Counted from the first letter of the stretch, positions 1 through 6,831 are shown. The stretch is 7,667 nt of DNA from Candidatus Kuenenia stuttgartensis (GCA_943326025.2 CALPRR020000121.1:1-7667), one strand, 5' to 3'. Notes: generated by a model not told the origin, from the sequence alone. Translations and numbers: made by a program.

Positions 1-55
1 AAGTCAATAGACAAAACTAATTTAGAATAAAGATTAATATTCAATGGGAAGTCAA

Positions 56-80
56 ACTAATGACTAATGACTATTGACTA
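56..80. repeat. Degenerate heptamer tandem repeat upstream of cysN
   Basis: The heptamer actaatg occurs at 56-62 and 63-69, again with one change (actattg) at 70-76, and partially at 77-80. In addition, agtcaatag at 2-10 is the exact reverse complement of ctattgact at 71-79, and aagtcaa at 49-55 is a further related copy. The 95 bp before the cysN start therefore consist mostly of related short words, and no reading frame through it looks like the end of CysD. I have the impression that such actaatgact-type words are common between genes in flavobacteria, but this is recollection. No function is assigned. Confidence 0.75.
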
Positions 81-95
81 AAAACTTATAATAAA

Positions 96-1340
96 ATGGA
101 ATTATTAAGATTTTTTACAGCAGGTAACGTAGATGATGGGAAAAGTACCCTTATCGGACGATTATTATTTGATAGCAATTCAATTTCAACAGATATCATT
201 GAAACGCTTACAAAACAAAGTAAAGTGACTGGAGTTGGTGCAGAGATTGATTTAGCTTTGTTAACAGATGGTTTAAGGGCCGAAAGAGAACAAGGAATTA
301 CAATTGATGTAGCTTATAAGTATTTCAGTACAGATAAACGTAAATTTATCATAGCAGATACACCAGGACATGCTCAATATACGCGTAATATGTTTACAGG
401 AGCTTCAAATGCTGAATTAGCAATTATTTTAGTAGATGCTCGTAACGGAATTACTGATCAAACAAAGCGACATAGTATCATTTCATCAATTTTAGGTATT
501 CCTCACGTTTTAGTATGTGTGAATAAAATGGATTTAGTGAATTACGACGAGGCGGTATTCAAAAAAATTGAAAGTGATTATTTAGAATTTGCTAAACCTT
601 TGAATATTGGTAAAATTTCATTTATACCAGCAAGTGCTTTAGCAGGAGATAATGTTGTAACACCATCTGAAAATTTAAGTTGGTTTAAAGGTCCAGCATT
701 GTTACAATTTTTAGAAGAAGTTGAAATTGTGAAAAATACAGTTGTTTCTGATGCTCGTTTTCAAGTTCAATATGTTGTAAGACCTCAAACAGATGATTTA
801 CATGATTACAGAGGTTATGCTGGAAGTGTTTTATCAGGAAGCTTCAAAGTAGGGGACAAAATTAAGATTCTTCCTTCTGAAAACGAAACTGAAATAACAC
901 GCATCGAAAGTAATTTAAAAGATGTTACTGAAGCAGGAGCAGGTTTACCCGTAATTTTACATTTGAAAGAAGATTTAGATATAAGTCGTGGAAGTACAAT
1001 TGTACCAGCAAATCATTTGCCATCATTAGAAAAAGAAGTTAATGGAACAATTTGTTGGATGGACAATAGTGCTTATAAACCGGGACAAAAGTTGATTTTT
1101 CAACAAAATAGTTTTAGGACGAAAGCGGTAATCAAAGATATTGAAAGTAAGGTAGATATTCATACTTTTGAGAATTTAGAAAGCGACGGTACTATTTCAT
1201 TAAATGATTTTTGTAAAGTATTCATTAAAACTGCTGATGCTGTAAGTTTTGATTCTTACCAGAACAATAGAAAAACAGGAGCTTTTATTTTAATTAATGA
1301 AAATACAAATAGTACAGTAGCTGCTGGTGTAATTGACTAA
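96..1340 (+). CDS. cysN: Sulfate adenylyltransferase subunit 1 (GTPase subunit of ATP sulfurylase)
   Basis: CysN is a cytoplasmic elongation-factor-like GTPase whose GTP hydrolysis drives the CysD-catalysed formation of adenylyl sulfate (APS) from ATP and sulfate, the first step of sulfate assimilation. All GTPase motifs are visible: P-loop GNVDDGKS at residues 10-17, switch region EREQGITIDVAY at 63-74, DTPGH at 88-92, NKMD at 143-146 and a G5-like SAL at 180-182. Residues of about 215-414 form the EF-Tu-like beta-barrel domains, ending in the conserved TGAFILINENTNSTVAAG stretch (394-411). At 414 aa it is a stand-alone CysN, without the C-terminal APS kinase (CysC) domain found fused in some bacteria. 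The ATG start is preferred because the P-loop sits about ten residues in, as in homologues; the leader is A-rich. CysD, its obligate partner, should lie upstream of the window. The serine acetyltransferase begins 10 bp after its stop. Confidence 0.96.
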   Translation: MELLRFFTAGNVDDGKSTLIGRLLFDSNSISTDIIETLTKQSKVTGVGAEIDLALLTDGLRAEREQGITIDVAYKYFSTDKRKFIIADTPGHAQYTRNMFTGASNAELAIILVDARNGITDQTKRHSIISSILGIPHVLVCVNKMDLVNYDEAVFKKIESDYLEFAKPLNIGKISFIPASALAGDNVVTPSENLSWFKGPALLQFLEEVEIVKNTVVSDARFQVQYVVRPQTDDLHDYRGYAGSVLSGSFKVGDKIKILPSENETEITRIESNLKDVTEAGAGLPVILHLKEDLDISRGSTIVPANHLPSLEKEVNGTICWMDNSAYKPGQKLIFQQNSFRTKAVIKDIESKVDIHTFENLESDGTISLNDFCKVFIKTADAVSFDSYQNNRKTGAFILINENTNSTVAAGVID

Positions 1341-1350
1341 AAGTTTATAG

Positions 1351-2151
1351 ATGAAAACATTGATTGAAGAGTTATACGAAATTCACAAGGAAAAGACAGT
1401 TTTACCTGCACCTTTGTTGGTTAATAATTTTATTGAAACTCTTTTTTCAATTCTTTTTCCTACCTATAATAACAAGACATTTGCAAATAAAGAAAAATTG
1501 GAAGAAGAGTATGCTAAAAACAAAGAGCAACTTTCGATTTTATTATTACATGTTAAAGATTATCTAAACGAAGATGTAGATGCTTTTGTTGAAAAATTTT
1601 ATGATAAATTACCTCTGATTTACAAATGTTTAATTGATGATGCGGATGCAATTGAATCAGGAGATCCGGCTGCAACGAATAGGGATGAAGTCATTCGATC
1701 TTATCCAGGATTCTATGCAATTGCGATTTTCAGAATTGCACATTTTCTATATGATTTAAAAATTCCATTTATTCCAAGAATATTAACCGAAATTGCTCAC
1801 AGTAAGACAGGAATTGATATTCATCCAGGTGCAACAATAGGAAAATCATTTTTTATTGATCATGGAACAGGAATTGTTATTGGAGAAACGACTGTAATTG
1901 GTAACTTTGTCAAAATTTATCAAGGAGTTACATTAGGAGCTTTAAGTGTAAAGAAAGAATTAGCAGATTCAAAACGACATCCAACAATTGAAGATCATGT
2001 AGTGATCTATGCAGGAGCGACAATTTTAGGAGGACGAACAGTGATAGGCAAAAATTCAACCATTGGAGGAAATGTTTGGTTGACAAAGAGTGTGAAAGAA
2101 AATTCATTGGTATATCAGAATGTTGATATCACAATTGATGAAAAAAAATAG
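1351..2151 (+). CDS. cysE: Serine O-acetyltransferase (EpsC/CysE type)
   Basis: It transfers acetyl from acetyl-CoA to L-serine, making O-acetylserine, the carbon acceptor for cysteine synthesis; cytoplasmic. Residues 1 to about 145 are the helical N-terminal domain with the conserved GDPAA (104-108) and SYPGFYAIAIFRIAH (117-131) segments. From about 150 to 245 the chain is a left-handed beta-helix of hexapeptide repeats (IGKSFF, IGETTV, IGNFVK, IGKNST). The catalytic pair can be placed: D156 in DIHPG and H171 in IDHGTG, 15 residues apart as D143 and H158 are in E. coli CysE. The length of 266 aa is normal. The C-terminus (NSLVYQNVDITIDEKK) lacks both the GVPAR motif and the terminal isoleucine that classical CysE uses to dock into CysK. 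It lies 10 bp behind cysN and 2 bp ahead of cysM, so all three are probably translated from one mRNA. Confidence 0.95.
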   Translation: MKTLIEELYEIHKEKTVLPAPLLVNNFIETLFSILFPTYNNKTFANKEKLEEEYAKNKEQLSILLLHVKDYLNEDVDAFVEKFYDKLPLIYKCLIDDADAIESGDPAATNRDEVIRSYPGFYAIAIFRIAHFLYDLKIPFIPRILTEIAHSKTGIDIHPGATIGKSFFIDHGTGIVIGETTVIGNFVKIYQGVTLGALSVKKELADSKRHPTIEDHVVIYAGATILGGRTVIGKNSTIGGNVWLTKSVKENSLVYQNVDITIDEKK

Positions 2152-2153
2152 AG

Positions 2154-3035
2154 ATGGCAAAATTGATCGATTTTATTGGAAATACACCTTTAGTTGAACT
2201 TTCAGTTGTGAACCAAAATCCTAATGTAAAACTTTATGGTAAATTGGAAGGTCACAATCCTGGAGGAAGTGTTAAGGATAGAGCAGCTTATGGTTTAATT
2301 AAAGGAGGAATTGATAGTGGACTTATTAAGCCCGATTCAAAATTAATTGAAGCGACTAGTGGGAATACTGGAATAGCCTTAGCTATGATTGCTCGTTTAA
2401 TGAAATTGGAGATTGAAATTGTTATGCCTGAAAACTCTACAAGAGAAAGGGTGTTGACAATGAGAGCTTTTGGAGCAACTGTTACTTTGACTCCGGCTGA
2501 AGGAGGAATGGAAGCAGCGATTGATTATGCGAGAGAAAAGGTAGAAAAAGAAGGATTTGTTATGTTGGATCAATTTGGGAATCAAAACAATCCGAATATG
2601 CATTATAAAACTACTGGTCCTGAAATTTACAGAGATACAAATGGAGAAGTAACTCATTTTGTATCTGCAATGGGAACAACAGGAACTATAATGGGAGTTT
2701 CTACTTATTTGAAAGAACAAAATAGTACTATTCAAATAGTAGGAGTTCAGCCAGAAGATGGAGCTAAAATACCTGGTATCAGAAAATGGCCGAAAGAATA
2801 TTTGCCAAAAATATTTGATGCTTCTCGAGTAGATCAGCTAATTGAAGTTTCAGAAGAAGAAGCAAAACAAATGGCTAAGCGATTAGCGAGAGAAGAAGGT
2901 GTGTTTTCAGGAATGAGTAGTGGAGGTGCAGTTGCAGCAGCCTTGAAATTAATACCTACTATTGAAAAAGGAACTGTAGTATGTATCATATGCGACAGAG
3001 GAGACAAATATTTATCTACAGATTTGTTTGAATAA
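2154..3035 (+). CDS. cysM: Cysteine synthase B (O-acetylserine sulfhydrylase, CysM type)
   Basis: A PLP-dependent fold-type II enzyme that replaces the acetyl group of O-acetylserine by sulfide to give cysteine; CysM enzymes also accept thiosulfate, giving S-sulfocysteine. The PLP lysine is K41 in NPGGSVKDRAA; TSGNTG at 68-73 is the substrate-binding loop, GTTGT at 174-178 binds the PLP phosphate, and SGMSSGG lies at 252-258. CysM rather than CysK is indicated by R210 in PGIRKWP (207-213) and by C280 in ICDRGDKYLST (279-289); CysK has a serine-type motif (SGERYLST) at that place. R210 and C280 match, as I recall, the residues linked with thiosulfate use in E. coli CysM. The 293 aa length fits (E. 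coli CysM is about 303). The start is 2 bp after the acetyltransferase stop, with GAG just ahead of the ATG. Cystathionine beta-synthase-like relatives are a less likely alternative. Confidence 0.95.
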   Translation: MAKLIDFIGNTPLVELSVVNQNPNVKLYGKLEGHNPGGSVKDRAAYGLIKGGIDSGLIKPDSKLIEATSGNTGIALAMIARLMKLEIEIVMPENSTRERVLTMRAFGATVTLTPAEGGMEAAIDYAREKVEKEGFVMLDQFGNQNNPNMHYKTTGPEIYRDTNGEVTHFVSAMGTTGTIMGVSTYLKEQNSTIQIVGVQPEDGAKIPGIRKWPKEYLPKIFDASRVDQLIEVSEEEAKQMAKRLAREEGVFSGMSSGGAVAAALKLIPTIEKGTVVCIICDRGDKYLSTDLFE

Positions 3036-3095
3036 AGCAAACGAGATTAAATTATATAGAATAATAGATTTAGAAAATAATAAATACAAAGAGAG

Positions 3096-4106
3096 ATGAT
3101 AGAAACAGACATCATTATTATTGGAGCAGGACCAGTTGGTTTATTTACAGTTTTTGAAGCAGGATTATTAAAATTGAAATGTCATTTAATCGATTCTTTG
3201 GCTCAACCTGGTGGACAATGTTCAGAGATTTACCCAAAGAAACCAATTTACGATATACCAGGATTTCCTTCTGTTTTAGCTGGAGATTTGATTGATAATT
3301 TAATGGAACAAGCAGCACCATTTAAGCCAGGATTTACACTTGGTGAAGCTGCTACAGAAATCGATAAATTAGAGGATGGAACTTTTATTGTAACAACTGT
3401 AAAAGGTACAAAACACCATGCGCCAATCGTAATGATTGCTGGAGGTTTAGGTGTTTTTGAACCAAGAAAACCACCTATTTCAAATATCGAAGATTACGAA
3501 GATAAAGGAGTTGAGTACATCATTAAAGATCCAGAATTTTACAAAGGTAAAAGATGTGTGATTGCAGGTGGAGGAGATTCTGCTTTAGATTGGTCAATTT
3601 ATTTAACAGAAAGAAACATTGCTTCTGAAGTAGTATTAGTTCATAGAAATTCTTCATTTAGAGGTCACTTAGATTCTGTTCAAAAAGTGATTGATTTAGC
3701 TGGAGAAGGAAGAATTAAATTAATTACAGAGGCGGAAGTTGTTGGATTAAATGGTGGTTCTCAATTAGAAAGTGTTACAATTAACCATACGAAAGATGGA
3801 GAAATTATCACAGATGCTGATCACTTTATTCCATTATTCGGATTAAAACCAAGTTTAGGTCCAATCGGAAACTGGGGATTAGAAATTGACAAAGGAGCTA
3901 TTGTTGTAGATACGTTAGATTATTCAACTAATATCCCTGGAATTTATGCTATTGGTGATGTGAATACATATACAAACAAATTAAAGTTAATCTTATGTGG
4001 TTTCCATGAAGGTACTTTAGCTGTTCAATCTGCTTTCGCAAGAATTCACCCAGATAAAAAGAATGTATTAAAGTATACTACGGTTAACGGAGTAAACGGA
4101 TTTTAA
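3096..4106 (+). CDS. Ferredoxin-NADP+ reductase, thioredoxin-reductase-like (YumC type)
   Basis: A two-dinucleotide-fold flavoprotein that most likely passes electrons between NADPH and ferredoxin or flavodoxin in the cytoplasm. The FAD-binding GAGPVG is at residues 10-15, PGGQCSEIYP at 38-47 and the second FAD motif AIGDVN at 286-291. The NAD(P) domain has AGGGDSA at 157-163 and an HRNSSFRG (183-190) segment that corresponds to HRRxxFR of thioredoxin reductase. There is no CxxC redox pair between the domains, which argues against thioredoxin reductase and for the YumC/Chlorobium-type ferredoxin reductases; 336 aa and a C-terminal extension (about 315-336) also agree. It follows cysM by 60 bp and is followed by a strong terminator, so it is probably the last gene of the sulfur block and may supply electrons to a ferredoxin-dependent sulfite reductase; that link is inferred from position. 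AAAGAGAG precedes the ATG. Confidence 0.9.
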   Translation: MIETDIIIIGAGPVGLFTVFEAGLLKLKCHLIDSLAQPGGQCSEIYPKKPIYDIPGFPSVLAGDLIDNLMEQAAPFKPGFTLGEAATEIDKLEDGTFIVTTVKGTKHHAPIVMIAGGLGVFEPRKPPISNIEDYEDKGVEYIIKDPEFYKGKRCVIAGGGDSALDWSIYLTERNIASEVVLVHRNSSFRGHLDSVQKVIDLAGEGRIKLITEAEVVGLNGGSQLESVTINHTKDGEIITDADHFIPLFGLKPSLGPIGNWGLEIDKGAIVVDTLDYSTNIPGIYAIGDVNTYTNKLKLILCGFHEGTLAVQSAFARIHPDKKNVLKYTTVNGVNGF

Positions 4107-4126
4107 TATTGTTTAAAATTTTAAAT

Positions 4127-4159
4127 AAAGAGGGTGTCCGAAAAGGATCCCCTTTTTTT
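4127..4159 (+). terminator. Rho-independent terminator behind the ferredoxin reductase gene
   Basis: The left arm aaagaggg-tgtcc (4127-4139) pairs with the right arm ggatccccttttt (4145-4157) around a 5-nt gaaaa loop. It gives about 12 pairs, with two G-U pairs and one t/c mismatch at 4135/4149. The right arm runs directly into seven Ts (4153-4159). It lies about 20 bp behind the reductase stop codon and would end the + strand sulfur block. The left arm is A-rich, so some bidirectional function is possible, but no gene reads towards it from the right. Confidence 0.88.
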
Positions 4160-4186
4160 AATGAACCATTTAAGGGATTATTAGAA

Positions 4187-4253
4187 CATATAAGTTTCAA
4201 ATAATATTAATTAACAACCTTGTTGTTTAGTTAGATATAAATTAGCTTATATG
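4187..4253. repeat. Inverted repeat with nested small hairpin
   Basis: The 8-bp arm catataag (4187-4194) is the exact reverse complement of cttatatg (4246-4253). Between them lies a smaller 6-bp hairpin, aacaac/gttgtt (4213-4227). In such A+T-rich DNA an 8-bp A/T-dominated match can arise by chance, so this is a weak call; no function is proposed. Confidence 0.3.
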
Positions 4254-4275
4254 ACCTTTAATGACTTATAACTTG

Positions 4276-4294
4276 TCCCGTATTTTAATCGGGA
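4276..4294. repeat. Short inverted repeat tcccg...cggga
   Basis: A 5-bp stem (tcccg 4276-4280, cggga 4290-4294) with a 9-nt A/T loop, one of the few G+C-rich spots in the intergenic region. G-U pairs could extend it outwards by two or three positions. It has no T-run on either side, so it does not look like a terminator. It lies about 100 bp ahead of the osmC-like start and might be a regulatory or leader structure, or a remnant of an intergenic repeat. Confidence 0.4.
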
Positions 4295-4396
4295 TGGTTT
4301 AAAAATAAACTGTAAATAATCTTTTTGGACAGATACTTTGTTATTTTGTCTAAGTTAGCTATTCAAATACTTAAATGCCTTAAATGGTTCAAAATT

Positions 4397-4843
4397 ATGT
4401 CAGAGCACAAAATTGATATCAATTGGAAAAATTCAGGAGATAATTTGTCCTATTACGAATACGATCGAACACATTCTTGGGAATTTGAAGGCGGAAAAAA
4501 AATGCAAGCCTCTGCAGCTCCTGAATTCATTGGAGATATAAAATACATCAATCCAGAAGAAGCATTAGGGGCAGCTTTGGCTAGTTGTCACATGATGTCT
4601 TTTTTGTTTGTTGCATCTAAAAAGAAATTTGTTGTTGATACTTATCAAGACAAAGCAATTGCTATATTAGAAAAGAATGCAAAAAATAAAATGGCAGTTA
4701 CCAAAATTTATTTAAATCCAATTATTACTTTCAAAGGAGCTAATATTCCAACTCAAGATGAGGTAAAGCTTCTCCACGAAAAAGCCCACGATGAATGTTT
4801 TATTGCTAATTCAGTTTTAACTGAGGTGATAATAAATTATTAA
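4397..4843 (+). CDS. OsmC family protein (putative peroxiredoxin-like hydroperoxide resistance)
   Basis: OsmC/Ohr proteins are small cytoplasmic dimers that reduce organic hydroperoxides with a pair of reactive cysteines. This 148-aa product has the full pattern: R24 in YDRTHSWEF, NPEEALGAALASCHMMSFL at 52-70 with the candidate peroxidatic C64 and E54 ten residues before it (same spacing as the catalytic Glu-Cys of Ohr), and the second cysteine C134 in HDECFIANSVLTEV (131-144). The RTHSW and SCHMM forms place it with the general OsmC branch rather than classical Ohr or OsmC, so the exact substrate is uncertain. I chose the ATG at 4397. The same frame stays open upstream to a TTG at 4325, but the extra 24 residues resemble nothing in the family and the homology begins within a few residues of the ATG. 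It stands alone, separated from the sulfur genes by a terminator, and converges on the M1 peptidase gene. Confidence 0.92.
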   Translation: MSEHKIDINWKNSGDNLSYYEYDRTHSWEFEGGKKMQASAAPEFIGDIKYINPEEALGAALASCHMMSFLFVASKKKFVVDTYQDKAIAILEKNAKNKMAVTKIYLNPIITFKGANIPTQDEVKLLHEKAHDECFIANSVLTEVIINY

Positions 4844-4848
4844 TCCAA

Positions 4849-4886
4849 AATTCAAAATTCAGAATTCAAAATTCAGAATTCAAAAT
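4849..4886. repeat. 14-bp tandem repeat between convergent genes
   Basis: The unit aattcaaaattcag is present at 4849-4862 and 4863-4876, then its first ten bases at 4877-4886, about 2.7 copies without mismatch. The copy junctions create two gaattc palindromes 14 bp apart (4862-4867 and 4876-4881). The array starts 5 bp behind the osmC-like stop and ends 7 bp before the last codon of the opposing peptidase gene, so it fills nearly the whole 50-bp junction. There is no hairpin with a T-run here, so termination of the two convergent genes is not explained by an ordinary intrinsic terminator. Confidence 0.9.
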
Positions 4887-4893
4887 CAATACT

Positions 4894-6831
4894 TTATTCT
4901 TTAATAAACTTAAAATGAATCGATTGTTTATTAGATTGTAAAATTAAAGTATAAGACCCACTAGCTAAATCTTTTATCGGATAGGTGTAAGTAGAAGTTG
5001 AAGTTTTGATATTAGTTAATTTTTCGATTTTTTTACCATTTGCATCTATTATTTCAAAATTATCAATTGTAATATTAGGATTGTCAAATTGAATTTGAAT
5101 TTCAGATGAAGAAGGATTTGGAGAGATTACAACGTTTAATAAATTCGAATAATCTGTTTCTGAACTAATAACCATATTGTTATTTGAAAGTATCCAAAGT
5201 TCTGGATCAAATTGAATGTCTTTTATTGGGAAATCTATAGTTGCAGAAAACTTTTGACCGGAATATTGATGATTAAAAACAAGTAAAGTATCTTTTGTTT
5301 CACCTATCACTTTTATTGGAATTGGCATATCAAAAAAAGTAACGGTTGGATCAGAAGTTGATTGATTTACAGTTAATTCTAAATTTTTATTAGTTTTTTT
5401 CCAGACTACTTGATAACTCGGATATCCTTGTTTGTAAAACCATTTTTCAAAAAATGAAGTTAGATCTAGTCCACTTATACTTTCAAAATGTGTAATTAAA
5501 TCAGCTGTTTTTGCGTAACTGTATTTCAATTGAGGGTCATTTAGGTAACTTTTTATAGAAGCAAAAAAGATAGAATCACCTAATTTCCATCTTAGCATAT
5601 GAAGTATATATGCTCCTTTAAAATAAGTTAATCGACCACTGAAAATTCGTGCGATATTAGTTGTGTCATCACAAAAAGTTGTTCCGTCGGGGAGGGTAGT
5701 AATATTTTTAATTTTTAGAGATTTCCAATTATACCAATTTTCAGGATGTAAATGTTGTTGAGCTAAACCTTCAAAAAAAGTAGCAAAACCTTCGTTTAGC
5801 CAGATATCTTCCCAAGTTCCACAAGTAATATAGTCACCGAACCATTGATGCGCAGCTTCATGAGCCATTAATGAGAAATTAAAGTCTCCCATTGAGCTCA
5901 TCGTTTGATGTTCCATTCCGCCTCCCCAACCAAATTGTGCGTGACCATATTTTTCAGCAGCAAAAGGGTAAATGATTGTTAAGCTGTCAAACAATCTCAT
6001 GATGTCAACAATTTCAGGAGTGTGAACAGAAGCTGAATCAAAAGTTTCGGGATAAACATAGTTTAAGACTTCATAAGAAGACCCAGGATGATTTACATAA
6101 TCTGAGTAATATACATAGTTCGTTACACTGATTGCTACCAAGTAGGCTGTCATTGGGTAATTACTTTTCCAATGATACAATTTATTTGGTCCAATGAAAC
6201 GTTCTTCAACTAAAACACCATTACTTGCAACTCTATTTACAGAAGGTGTTGTAACAATAATATCTATTGAATCAATTTTGTCATTGAGATTGTGTTTACA
6301 AGGCCACCAATTTTTACTTCCATAAGGTTCAGATTTCGTAAAAATAATTGGGGCATTTTCATGAGTTGTTTGTACAAAAGTTTGTTGGTTATCATCCAAT
6401 GGAACACCATGATAATAAATTGTTAATGAGTCTAATTGATGATTTGGTAAGTTTCCAGTGAAGTTAATAGTTAATAAATCAGTAGGCGTAAGCGTATGAG
6501 AAAGTAAAGATGAATGATATAAAATTGAATCTATCGTCATATTTGAAGCAAGGTCGAATTGAATTTGATTAAAAGTATTCGAGTTTGGCTTGAAATAAGA
6601 AGTGATATCACCAGAAATAAATTTAACAGCTGGATCAATTTGCCAATTACAACGGTGATAAATTAAGTCGTAATTGTTTGTTACCAAACTTTTTTCAATG
6701 TTTTGATTTGGATGGAATCCTTTTTTTTCTAATTCGATTAAATCTTCATAGTTGAAATTGTTATTTTGAGCAAAAAGTATGTTACAAATTGCAAAGCACC
6801 AAAAAACAACAAGAGATAGCCAAAATTTCAT
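4894..6831 (-). CDS. Secreted M1 family zinc aminopeptidase-like metallopeptidase with T9SS sorting domain
   Basis: A 645-aa exported peptidase. Residues 1-21 are a signal peptide (hydrophobic core, LFAQ near the likely cleavage site). Residues of about 50-245 form the N-terminal beta domain, and about 250-470 the thermolysin-like catalytic domain. The zinc site is HEAAH at 324-328 plus E347 in LNEGFA, the exact HExxH-x18-E spacing of family M1; the transition-state tyrosine is Y403 in TYFKGA. The exopeptidase motif normally GAMEN reads GGMEH (304-308), which keeps E307 for the substrate amino group. A beta segment follows (about 475-550), and residues 566-645 (ISPNPSSSEIQIQF, DANGKKIEKL, LASGSYTLIL) are a type A C-terminal sorting domain for export through the type IX system to the cell surface or medium. 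The long helical C-terminal domain of aminopeptidase N is absent. It probably digests external peptides. The next gene upstream (lipoprotein) ends 60 bp before its start. Confidence 0.93.
   Translation of the reverse strand: MKFWLSLVVFWCFAICNILFAQNNNFNYEDLIELEKKGFHPNQNIEKSLVTNNYDLIYHRCNWQIDPAVKFISGDITSYFKPNSNTFNQIQFDLASNMTIDSILYHSSLLSHTLTPTDLLTINFTGNLPNHQLDSLTIYYHGVPLDDNQQTFVQTTHENAPIIFTKSEPYGSKNWWPCKHNLNDKIDSIDIIVTTPSVNRVASNGVLVEERFIGPNKLYHWKSNYPMTAYLVAISVTNYVYYSDYVNHPGSSYEVLNYVYPETFDSASVHTPEIVDIMRLFDSLTIIYPFAAEKYGHAQFGWGGGMEHQTMSSMGDFNFSLMAHEAAHQWFGDYITCGTWEDIWLNEGFATFFEGLAQQHLHPENWYNWKSLKIKNITTLPDGTTFCDDTTNIARIFSGRLTYFKGAYILHMLRWKLGDSIFFASIKSYLNDPQLKYSYAKTADLITHFESISGLDLTSFFEKWFYKQGYPSYQVVWKKTNKNLELTVNQSTSDPTVTFFDMPIPIKVIGETKDTLLVFNHQYSGQKFSATIDFPIKDIQFDPELWILSNNNMVISSETDYSNLLNVVISPNPSSSEIQIQFDNPNITIDNFEIIDANGKKIEKLTNIKTSTSTYTYPIKDLASGSYTLILQSNKQSIHFKFIKE

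Larger units (their letters stand above)
4107..4396. other. Intergenic region between the cysteine block and the osmC-like gene
   Basis: About 290 bp without a credible gene. It holds the terminator at 4127-4159, a small perfect hairpin aacaac/gttgtt (4213-4218 with 4222-4227, loop of 3), an outer inverted repeat (4187-4194 with 4246-4253), and a tcccg/cggga hairpin at 4276-4294. The promoter of the osmC-like gene should lie here. I searched for the Bacteroidota -7 element TAnnTTTG and found only near matches: TAAGTTTC at 4191-4198, and TAcTTTG and TAtTTTG, each one base short, at 4334-4340 and 4342-4348. None has a well-placed upstream TTG, so I do not call a promoter. Confidence 0.6.

Noticed and set aside
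1..30. End of cysD in the first 30 bases
   Set aside because: The frame that stops at 28-30 gives KSIDKTNLE, unlike the conserved CysD C-terminus, and the bases belong to the repeat words of the leader.
1364..1567. 67-aa + strand reading frame inside the serine acetyltransferase gene
   Set aside because: Out-of-frame shadow of a well-supported gene; no family resemblance.
2397..2735. 112-aa - strand reading frame opposite cysM
   Set aside because: Antisense to a clearly conserved PLP enzyme; its composition (many Ser, His, Phe) is that of a reversed coding strand.
2834..3040. 68-aa - strand reading frame opposite the end of cysM
   Set aside because: Antisense shadow with no recognisable domain.
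3065..3072. TAGATTTA as a -7 promoter element for the ferredoxin reductase
   Set aside because: One mismatch to TAnnTTTG and no TTG at a suitable distance upstream; too weak in such A+T-rich DNA.
3096..4106. Thioredoxin reductase
   Set aside because: No CxxC pair between the nucleotide-binding domains; the architecture fits ferredoxin/flavodoxin-NADP+ reductase.
4325..4396. N-terminal extension of the OsmC-family protein from a TTG start
   Set aside because: The 24 extra residues do not resemble the family, whose conserved sequence begins just after the ATG at 4397.
4849..4886. CRISPR array
   Set aside because: The units are only 14 bp, directly contiguous and without spacers; no cas genes are present.
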